Source: an uncultured Clostridia bacterium (lineage in GTDB: Bacteria > Bacillota > Clostridia > Oscillospirales > Ruminococcaceae). From it: 6,767 nt of DNA. The notes under the pieces were generated by a model that was not told the DNA's origin, made no database searches, and was given only the letters and a program-made list of their open reading frames with translations. The stretch is taken from assembly GCA_944388825.1 (NCBI GenBank), contig CALXKG010000143.1, positions 1 to 6,767 on the forward strand. Reading direction: 5' to 3'. Below, piece by piece: positions 1-5,053 of this stretch; the first letter of the stretch is position 1; each line of letters begins with the position of its first letter. Position numbers and translations under genes: made by a program.

Positions 1-750
1 CAGATCTGCGGGATGATCGCCGCGACCCCCAACTACCCCGCTTCTTCCTCCCCGGCGGATATCAAATTCGCCGCCCGCTGCGACGATTATATGAACCATT
101 TCCACGCCGCCGTCTTCTGCGGCGGGGAATATCCCGCCTATATGGTCAGCTTCTTGGCCAAGCATGGCTGGATGCCGGAATTTGCGGAAGGGGACGCGGA
201 ACTGTTAAAAGAGAACACCGTCGACTACCTCGCCTTCAGCTACTACCGCAGCAATACGGTAAAGGCCGGGGATTTTGACGGGCCGCTCCCCCCCGCCGCC
301 GTCTGCGGCAAAAACAGCGTCCAAAACCCCCATATTACCGCAAACGAATGGGGCTGGGGCATCGACCCCACCGGCCTGCGGACACTGATGCACGACCTCT
401 ACTACCGCCACCGCAAGCCGCTCTTTATCCTGGAAAACGGGATCGGGCTGCGGGAAGCGCTGCCGGAAGACGGGAGCCCGATCCAGGACGACGCCCGCAT
501 CGCCTACCACAAGGCCCATATCGAGGCGATGAAGCGGGCGGTTTTGGAGGACGGCGTACAATGCCTCGGGTATGTCACCTGGGCGCCGATCGACATCCTC
601 TCCAGCCACTGCGAGATGGAAAAGCGGTACGGGTTTGTCTATGTCAACCGCGGGGAAAAGGACCTGCGGGACCTGCGGCGGGTGCCGAAAAAGAGCTTTT
701 ACTGGGTGAAAAAAGTGTTTGCTTCCAATGGGGAGGACTTAGACGGATAA
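1..750 (+). CDS. 6-phospho-beta-glucosidase, glycoside hydrolase family 1 (C-terminal part, start outside window)
   Basis: The frame is open from base 1 (QICGM...), so the gene enters from the left; about 249 C-terminal residues of a roughly 470-residue family are visible. GH1 enzymes of this branch hydrolyse phosphorylated beta-glucosides such as cellobiose-6-P or arbutin-6-P in the cytoplasm after PTS uptake. The retaining nucleophile is the Glu of FILENG (codon 433-435). Other family marks are VDYLAFSYYRS, NEWGWGIDPTGLR, and the end KKSFYWVKKVFASNGEDL. A Ser, Lys, Tyr set spaced 0/+6/+8 (codons 604, 622, 628, in SHCEMEKRY) matches the phosphate-binding residues that separate 6-phospho- from plain beta-glucosidases. 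The acid/base TxNE motif lies upstream and cannot be checked. No PTS gene is visible. The gene is convergent with clpX and shares its terminator region. The family is very likely; the exact sugar is not resolved. Confidence 0.93.
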   Translation, partial: QICGMIAATPNYPASSSPADIKFAARCDDYMNHFHAAVFCGGEYPAYMVSFLAKHGWMPEFAEGDAELLKENTVDYLAFSYYRSNTVKAGDFDGPLPPAAVCGKNSVQNPHITANEWGWGIDPTGLRTLMHDLYYRHRKPLFILENGIGLREALPEDGSPIQDDARIAYHKAHIEAMKRAVLEDGVQCLGYVTWAPIDILSSHCEMEKRYGFVYVNRGEKDLRDLRRVPKKSFYWVKKVFASNGEDLDG

Positions 751-765
751 ACCAACGGATAACAG

Positions 766-804
766 AAAAAACCGCCTGGGAAGTACATGGCTTCCCAGGC
801 GGTT
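766..804 (-). terminator. Rho-independent terminator of clpX, probably bidirectional
   Basis: A perfect 14-bp inverted repeat (770-783 with 791-804) has a 7-base loop. On the minus strand it begins 5 bases past the clpX stop and runs into six U residues (A6 at 766-771 on the plus strand), a classic intrinsic terminator. On the plus strand the same stem lies 19 bases after the GH1 stop and is followed by a T-rich but interrupted stretch (805-818), so it can plausibly stop both convergent transcripts. The minus-strand role is strong; the plus-strand role is inferred. Confidence 0.9.
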
Positions 805-809
805 ACGCT

Positions 810-2111
810 TTACTTTTTGGACGCTGCTTTGGCCGAAAGCCGGGCGGCTTCCGGCGCGCGGCGCTCGATCAGGGCGGGAGCGCGGCCGCAGATGGATTCC
901 GGCGTGATCGTGACCTTCGCGATCGTCGGGTCGGAAGGCACCTCGAACATCAGCTGGTTGAGGGTATCCTCCATGACGTTGCGCAGGCCTCTGGCACCCG
1001 TCTTGCGCTTGATCGCCTCTTCGGCGATTGCCCGCAGGGTATCGTCCCCCATCTCCAGCTCGACGCCGTCCAGCTTGAAGAGGTGGACATATTGCTTCAG
1101 CAGGCTGTTGCGGGGCTCTTTCAGCACCCGGACCATCTGGTCGACCGAAAGGTCTTCCAGCGTCGTCACGACCGGCAGGCGGCCGACCAGCTCGGGGCTC
1201 AGGCCGAATTTGGCCAGGTGGTCGGGGATCAGGTCCTTCAGGTATTCGCCCTTGGTCCGTTCCTCTTTCCGGCGGATGTCGGCGCCAAAGCCCAGCGTGG
1301 AAGAATCCGTCCGCTTCTCGATGATCTTCTCGATCCCTTCAAACGCGCCGCCGCAAATAAAGAGGATGTTGCGGGTGTCGACCTGGATCATCTCCTGGTG
1401 GGGATGCTTGCGGCCGCCCTGGGGCGGGACGTTGGAAACGGTCCCCTCCAGGATCTTCAGCAGCGCCTGCTGGACGCCTTCACCGCTGACGTCGCGGGTG
1501 ATCGAGGCGTTTTCCGACTTGCGGGTGATCTTGTCGATCTCGTCGATATAGACGATGCCGTGCTCGGCCGCCTCGACGTCGAAATCCGCCGCCTGCAAAA
1601 GCCGCACCAGCACGTTCTCGACGTCGTCGCCGACATAACCGGCCTCGGTCAGGGTCGTGGCGTCGGCGATCGCGAAGGGGACGTTTAAGATCTTCGCCAG
1701 CGTCTGGGCCAGCAGCGTCTTGCCGACGCCGGTCGGGCCCAGCAGCAGGACGTTGGACTTCTGAAGCTCGATGTCCTCGTCTTCCTCATCCTGGTTCATG
1801 ATCCGCTTGTAGTGGTTGTAGACCGCGACCGACAGGGTCACTTTGGCCTTATCCTGGCCGATGACGTACTGGTCGAGGACTTCTTTGATCTCGGCGGGCT
1901 TTAACAGGGTCAGCTCCCCCAGCCCCTCCGGTTTATACTCCGCTTCCGGGACGATCGAAGGGAAAAGCCCTTCGTCGGCCAGCATCTGGTAGCAGAGGGC
2001 GACGCACTCGTCGCAGATATTGACATTCCCGGCGTGCAGCATCCGGCGGACGTTATGGTCCCGTTTGCCGCAGAAGCTGCACCGGATGCCGTTGTCGTTA
2101 TAATCAGCCAT
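810..2111 (-). CDS. clpX: ATP-dependent Clp protease ATP-binding subunit ClpX
   Basis: Cytoplasmic AAA+ unfoldase (433 aa; family about 410-430) that recognises tagged substrates, unfolds them and feeds them to ClpP. The N-terminal zinc-binding domain has CSFC (Cys11, Cys14) and CDEC (Cys33, Cys36). The AAA+ core has Walker A GPTGVGKT at 125-132, pore-1 loop GYVG at 158-161, Walker B IVYIDEID at 186-193, the pore-2 loop near 199-206, RKH loop at 234-236, arginine finger Arg311 in ELVGRLP, and sensor 2 GARGLR at 372-377. The ClpP-docking tripeptide, IGF in well-studied members, is LGF here (273-275), a conservative change. It lies 58 bases downstream of clpP on the same strand and ends at a strong terminator, so it is the last gene of the cluster. 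The ATG at 2111 is directly preceded by an in-frame TAG, so no longer start exists in that frame. The ribosome binding site is unusually far away. Confidence 0.98.
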   Translation of the reverse strand: MADYNDNGIRCSFCGKRDHNVRRMLHAGNVNICDECVALCYQMLADEGLFPSIVPEAEYKPEGLGELTLLKPAEIKEVLDQYVIGQDKAKVTLSVAVYNHYKRIMNQDEEDEDIELQKSNVLLLGPTGVGKTLLAQTLAKILNVPFAIADATTLTEAGYVGDDVENVLVRLLQAADFDVEAAEHGIVYIDEIDKITRKSENASITRDVSGEGVQQALLKILEGTVSNVPPQGGRKHPHQEMIQVDTRNILFICGGAFEGIEKIIEKRTDSSTLGFGADIRRKEERTKGEYLKDLIPDHLAKFGLSPELVGRLPVVTTLEDLSVDQMVRVLKEPRNSLLKQYVHLFKLDGVELEMGDDTLRAIAEEAIKRKTGARGLRNVMEDTLNQLMFEVPSDPTIAKVTITPESICGRAPALIERRAPEAARLSAKAASKK

Positions 2112-2124
2112 CTAATTCAGACCG

Positions 2125-2131
2125 TTCCTTT
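2125..2131 (-). promoter_or_regulatory. Ribosome binding site of clpX, long spacing
   Basis: AAAGGAA on the minus strand is the only good Shine-Dalgarno match in the clpP-clpX gap. It stands 13 bases from the ATG at 2111, against 8-9 bases for the other genes here. No other in-frame start sits at normal spacing, because TAG precedes the ATG directly. Translation of clpX may therefore be weaker than that of clpP; this is inference. Confidence 0.6.
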
Positions 2132-2169
2132 CTATTTTCGGTCAATCCCCATCATTCTGCCCCGGGGGA

Positions 2170-2751
2170 TCACCGGCGGTCGATCACCTTATCGGCCAGG
2201 CCATAGGCCACCGCTTCCTGCGCGGACAGCCAGTTGTCCCGCTCGGTGTCGGCGGCGACTGTCTCGACCGGCTTGCCGGTATTGGCGGCGAGGATCTGGT
2301 TTAACTTCTCCTTGATCCGCTGGATATGGCTTGCCTGGATCAGGATATCGGTCGCCTGGCCCTGGGAACCGCCGGAGGGCTGGTGGATCATGACCTCGGC
2401 GTTGGGCAGGACAAACCGCTTGCCCTTGGCGCCGCTGGAGAGCAGAAACGCCCCCATCGAAGCCGCCATGCCGATGCAGATGGTCGACACGTCGCACTTG
2501 ATGTACTGCATGGTGTCGTAAATCGCAAGGCCGGCGGAAACGCTGCCGCCGGGGCTGTTGATATACAGCTGGATATCCTTGTCGGGGTCCTGGCCTTCCA
2601 GATAGAGCAGCTGGGCGACGACCAGGCTCGCGGAGGCGTCGTTGACCTCTTCGCAGAGCATGACGATCCGGTCATTGAGCAGCCGGGAGAAGATATCGTA
2701 GGAACGTTCCCCGCGCCCGGTCTGTTCCACTACCATTGGCACTAAACTCAT
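2170..2751 (-). CDS. clpP: ATP-dependent Clp protease proteolytic subunit ClpP
   Basis: Serine protease (193 aa, the usual length) that forms a tetradecameric chamber capped by ClpX or another Clp ATPase. The catalytic triad is complete: Ser98 in GMAASMGAF, His123 in MIHQP, Asp172 in ERDNW. Also visible are the oxyanion-region glycines INSPGGSVSAG (64-74) and the handle helix around 125-155. The chosen start is the ATG at 2751, 9 bases after GAGGAGG. An in-frame TTG at 2769 would add six residues encoded by the ribosome binding site itself and would shift the triad off the standard S98/H123/D172 numbering, so I reject it. The N-terminus MSLVPMVVEQTGRGERSYDIFSRLL is the typical axial-loop sequence of mature ClpP, with no long propeptide. 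It lies between tig and clpX, as in many bacteria. Confidence 0.98.
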   Translation of the reverse strand: MSLVPMVVEQTGRGERSYDIFSRLLNDRIVMLCEEVNDASASLVVAQLLYLEGQDPDKDIQLYINSPGGSVSAGLAIYDTMQYIKCDVSTICIGMAASMGAFLLSSGAKGKRFVLPNAEVMIHQPSGGSQGQATDILIQASHIQRIKEKLNQILAANTGKPVETVAADTERDNWLSAQEAVAYGLADKVIDRR

Positions 2752-2760
2752 CGTAAATAA

Positions 2761-2767
2761 CCTCCTC
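2761..2767 (-). promoter_or_regulatory. Ribosome binding site of clpP (decides the start)
   Basis: GAGGAGG on the minus strand is a near-perfect Shine-Dalgarno site, 9 bases from the ATG at 2751. It fixes that ATG as the start rather than the in-frame TTG at 2769, which overlaps the site. Confidence 0.92.
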
Positions 2768-2782
2768 AATTACCTGCGCAAA

Positions 2783-2797
2783 CAGCGGATTCCGCTG
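2783..2797 (-). repeat. Small palindrome in the clpP leader
   Basis: Seven-base arms (2783-2789 and 2791-2797) surround a single central base, so the 15-mer is a near-perfect palindrome. As RNA it could fold as a 6-bp stem with a three-base loop, ending 15 bases upstream of the clpP ribosome binding site. It matches neither the CIRCE (HrcA) nor the CtsR heptad consensus as I know them. It could be an operator half-site pair, a leader hairpin or chance. Confidence 0.35.
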
Positions 2798-2807
2798 TGA
2801 TACGGCT

Positions 2808-2837
2808 AAAGGGGTGAGGCAGAAGCCCCACCCCTTT
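2808..2837 (-). terminator. Hairpin between tig and clpP (weak terminator or attenuator)
   Basis: Thirteen-base arms (2808-2820 and 2825-2837) surround a 4-base loop. On the minus-strand transcript the single mismatch becomes a G-U pair, so the stem is continuous there, while the plus-strand version has an A-C mismatch. That asymmetry favours a minus-strand role. It lies about 100 bases after the tig stop and 56 bases before the clpP start. The run after the stem is only UUU and then AGCC, so termination is probably partial. It may lower read-through from tig into clpP, or act as an RNA stability element. The stem is clear; the function is inferred. Confidence 0.6.
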
Positions 2838-2872
2838 GTACACGCGATGTGTATCTCTTATTTTGTCCGAAA

Positions 2873-2926
2873 ATCATGAAAAATTTATAGTAGAAATTGG
2901 AACGTTTCCGTGAATTCTTTCATGAT
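2873..2926. repeat. 9-bp inverted repeat around a possible clpP promoter
   Basis: Perfect 9-base arms, ATCATGAAA (2873-2881) and TTTCATGAT (2918-2926), are 36 bases apart. Between them, on the minus strand, lie TATAAA (2884-2889), a reasonable -10 box, and a poor -35-like TTCACG (2909-2914) at non-ideal spacing. An inner GGAA-CGT-TTCC palindrome lies at 2899-2909. The layout would suit an operator pair flanking a promoter for clpP, but no regulator consensus is recognised and this AT-rich gap could produce such matches by chance. Confidence 0.35.
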
Positions 2927-2935
2927 ACCGGGCGC

Positions 2936-4219
2936 TTATTCCTCGACAGCGGACTCCTTGATCAGTTCGACCGCCTTTTTCTGGGCAAGGTCGTTCTTCA
3001 TCTGCTCGCCCATCGCATTCTTGATCTGCTCGGCGGTGATGTTCTGGCCCTTGTACTGTTCGGCAAGGCGGGCGGCTTCGGCGTCGATCTCCTCGTCGGA
3101 GACGGTGATGCCCTCGTTCGCGACAATCTTTTCCAGCGCCAGCGCGACCTTCACCTGACGGGTCGCCTGATCCTTGAAGGAGTTGCGGACGGCGTCACGG
3201 TTCATGCCGGTGTACTGCATATAGGTGTCCATGCTCATCCCCTGGGCGGAGAGGCGGTACTCAAAGTCCTGGACCATCTCGTCGGCGCGGGCGTCGAACA
3301 TTTCCTCGGGGATCTCCCCTTCCATGTTGGCGATGATGCCGTCGATCAGGGTGTTTTCAAACGCGGCGTTGGCGGCGTTTTCCTTGCTGGTCTCCAGTTT
3401 CTTCCGGATATCGGCCTTCAGCTCGTCGAGGGTGTCGAACTCGGAGACATCCTTGACGAACTCGTCGTCCAGCTCCGGCAGTTCCTTCGCGGTGATCTCA
3501 TGCAGCTTGCACTTGAAGACGGCGGGCTTGCCCTTGAGCTCCTCGGCGTGGTAATCCTCCGGGAAGGTGACGTTGACGTCGAATTCCTCGCCGGTCTTGT
3601 GGCCGCAGACCTGGTCCTCAAACCCGGGGATGAATTGGCCAGAACCGAGGGTCAGGCTGAAATGTTCCGATTTGCCGCCTTCAAAGGGCTTATCGTCGAC
3701 AAAGCCTTCAAAGTCGATGTTGACGATGTCGCCGTTTTCGGCCGCGCGGTCTTCAACGGTGATGGTGCGGGCGTTGCGGTTGCGCATCCGCTCGATCTCG
3801 GCGTTCACCTCTTGATCGGTGACCGGGTCGACCTTTTTGGACGCCTTGATGCCCTTGTAATCCTTGACGGTGACTTCCGGCTTGACGACGCAGATCGCCT
3901 TCATCGTGACGCCGTTTTCCTTGGAGACCTCGGTCACTTCGACCTCGGGGCGGACGACGATCTCCAGGCCGGACTCATCGTAAGCGGCCTGCAGCACTTC
4001 AGGGGCCAGGTCGTTGACCGCCTCTTCAAAGAAGATGCCCTCGCCGTACAGCTTTTCGATCGTCTTGCGGGGCGCTTTGCCCTTGCGGAAGCCGGGGACC
4101 TGGAACTGTTTGGACCGCTTTTTGAAGACCTTGTCGCAGGCGGCGGAGAAATCCGCGGCCGGAATCGACACGATCAGTTCGTATTTGCTCTTTTCAGTCG
4201 GGTTTTTCGATACTAACAT
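2936..4219 (-). CDS. tig: Trigger factor (ribosome-associated chaperone and peptidyl-prolyl isomerase)
   Basis: This chaperone (427 aa, normal length) binds ribosomal protein uL23 at the exit tunnel and shelters nascent chains. The N-terminal ribosome-binding domain (about 1-115) carries the signature GFRKGKAP at 43-50, the same numbering as the E. coli protein. An FKBP-type prolyl isomerase domain spans about 162-243 (GDIVNIDFEGFVDDKPFEGG..., then LGSGQFIPGFEDQ). The rest is the helical chaperone domain, rich in Glu, Lys and Ala. The start is the ATG at 4219, 9 bases after AGGAAGGA. An in-frame ATG at 4228 directly abuts that site and would add only MFP, so it is rejected. A good promoter lies upstream, and clpP and clpX follow on the same strand, so newly made chains and their degradation machinery are encoded together. 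Confidence 0.98.
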   Translation of the reverse strand: MLVSKNPTEKSKYELIVSIPAADFSAACDKVFKKRSKQFQVPGFRKGKAPRKTIEKLYGEGIFFEEAVNDLAPEVLQAAYDESGLEIVVRPEVEVTEVSKENGVTMKAICVVKPEVTVKDYKGIKASKKVDPVTDQEVNAEIERMRNRNARTITVEDRAAENGDIVNIDFEGFVDDKPFEGGKSEHFSLTLGSGQFIPGFEDQVCGHKTGEEFDVNVTFPEDYHAEELKGKPAVFKCKLHEITAKELPELDDEFVKDVSEFDTLDELKADIRKKLETSKENAANAAFENTLIDGIIANMEGEIPEEMFDARADEMVQDFEYRLSAQGMSMDTYMQYTGMNRDAVRNSFKDQATRQVKVALALEKIVANEGITVSDEEIDAEAARLAEQYKGQNITAEQIKNAMGEQMKNDLAQKKAVELIKESAVEE

Positions 4220-4228
4220 GGGAAACAT

Positions 4229-4236
4229 TCCTTCCT
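4229..4236 (-). promoter_or_regulatory. Ribosome binding site of tig (decides the start)
   Basis: AGGAAGGA on the minus strand is 9 bases from the ATG at 4219 and has zero spacing to the ATG at 4228. It therefore selects the shorter, 427-residue product. Confidence 0.85.
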
Positions 4237-4245
4237 ATAGAATTC

Positions 4246-4263
4246 CCTGCGGCTGCCCGCAGG
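4246..4263 (-). promoter_or_regulatory. Hairpin in the tig 5' untranslated leader
   Basis: Seven-base, GC-rich arms (4246-4252 and 4257-4263) with a 4-base loop lie between the tig promoter and its ribosome binding site, 9 bases upstream of the latter. There is no U-tract, so it is not a terminator. It could stabilise the mRNA 5' end or tune initiation. The fold is clear on paper; its role is unknown. Confidence 0.5.
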
Positions 4264-4289
4264 CACGATTTTCTCAATACGCAATGGAC

Positions 4290-4298
4290 ATTATACCA
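4290..4298 (-). promoter_or_regulatory. Extended -10 promoter of tig
   Basis: On the minus strand the sequence reads TGGTATAAT: a perfect TATAAT preceded by the TG extended -10 motif with one base between. The hexamer 17 bases upstream (TGGCTT) is a poor -35, which the extended -10 would compensate for. Transcription would begin near 4283, giving a leader of roughly 60 bases that carries the hairpin and the ribosome binding site. It lies just after the phosphoesterase stop at 4352. Some read-through from the upstream genes is possible because no clear terminator separates them. Confidence 0.8.
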
Positions 4299-4351
4299 TA
4301 AAGCGCAGCAAAAAGCCAGAGGTTTGGGGTTAATTTTGCATTTCCTGCAAA

Positions 4352-5035
4352 TTAGACGATTTGTTTTGGTACAAATTGGAGAAAATCACAAGAAAGCAGC
4401 CGGAAATCGATCCCCATCCGCTCACCATTGATCGCGTAGCCGGCCGAAGAACCGTGGATATGGCCGTAATAGACCCGCTTCACCCCGTAGGAGAAGAGGA
4501 CGTCCAGGATCTCCGGGCAGTCCCCGCCCCCGTAGACCGGCGGGTAATGGAGGAAGACCAGCGGCTCCCCGCCCAGCGCCTTCCCCGCTTCCAGCGACAG
4601 TTTCAGCCGCCCGCACTCCCGGTTCAGAACCTTCTTGTCCGCCTCGTCCGGGGCGTTCATCCAGCCCCGTGTCCCGCAGAGGACATAGTCCCCATACCGG
4701 TAGGCGTTGTTGAAAAGAATGCGGAGGGTGGAAAAGCCGTTCTCCGCAAAAAAGCGCTCGACCTTGCTTTTAGTCGAAAACCAGAGGTCATGGTTGCCTT
4801 TAAGCAGCAGCTTCTGCCCCGGCATCCGGTCCAGCCAGCGGAAGTCCTCCACCGTCTCCGAAAGGTCCAGCCCCCAGGAGATGTCCCCGGCGATAACGAC
4901 CGTGTCCGACGGGGATACAAGCCGGGTCCAGTTTTCCTCCAGCCTGGAAACATAATTCTCCCAGCCCCGGAAGACGTCCATCGGCTTGTCCACTCCGAGG
5001 GAAAGGTGGAGGTCGGAGATTGCAAACAGGCTCAT
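4352..5035 (-). CDS. Calcineurin-like metallophosphoesterase (predicted phosphohydrolase)
   Basis: Cytosolic protein of 227 aa with no signal peptide or membrane segment. All metallophosphoesterase motifs are present in order: DLH (Asp8, His10), GDISWG (Asp51), GNHD (Asn81, His82), LHYPP (His163) and GHIHG (His192, His194). These bind the two-metal centre that cleaves phosphoester bonds. The compact length and the ISWG, HDLW and GHIHG wording match the bacterial predicted-phosphohydrolase group COG1768, whose substrate I do not know. It starts 18 bases after the thrC stop with its own AAAGGAAGGA site (5039-5048), so it is probably co-transcribed with thrC. A link to threonine metabolism is not established; sharing a transcript is the only tie. 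No clear terminator follows it. Confidence 0.92.
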   Translation of the reverse strand: MSLFAISDLHLSLGVDKPMDVFRGWENYVSRLEENWTRLVSPSDTVVIAGDISWGLDLSETVEDFRWLDRMPGQKLLLKGNHDLWFSTKSKVERFFAENGFSTLRILFNNAYRYGDYVLCGTRGWMNAPDEADKKVLNRECGRLKLSLEAGKALGGEPLVFLHYPPVYGGGDCPEILDVLFSYGVKRVYYGHIHGSSAGYAINGERMGIDFRLLSCDFLQFVPKQIV

Positions 5036-5053
5036 CGGTCCTTCCTTTCCAGC

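Noticed and set aside
348..1688. Open frame of 446 codons on the plus strand across the GH1 end, the terminator and antisense clpX
   Set aside because: It overlaps the real GH1 frame out of phase, runs through the 14-bp terminator stem and then antisense to clpX. The translation has no family features.
2752..2769. Six-codon N-terminal extension of ClpP from a TTG
   Set aside because: The extension is encoded by the Shine-Dalgarno site itself. The ATG at 2751 has ideal spacing and gives standard catalytic numbering.
2897..4216. Open frame of 439 codons on the plus strand, antisense to tig
   Set aside because: It mirrors tig almost exactly, has a Leu/Val/Asp/Gly-biased translation typical of the reverse complement of a coding strand, and has no motif or upstream signal.
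4335..4351. 6-bp inverted repeat just after the phosphoesterase stop, as a possible terminator
   Set aside because: The stem is short and AT-rich, and the minus-strand transcript has no U-tract after it (ATTAACCCC). It is too weak to call a terminator.
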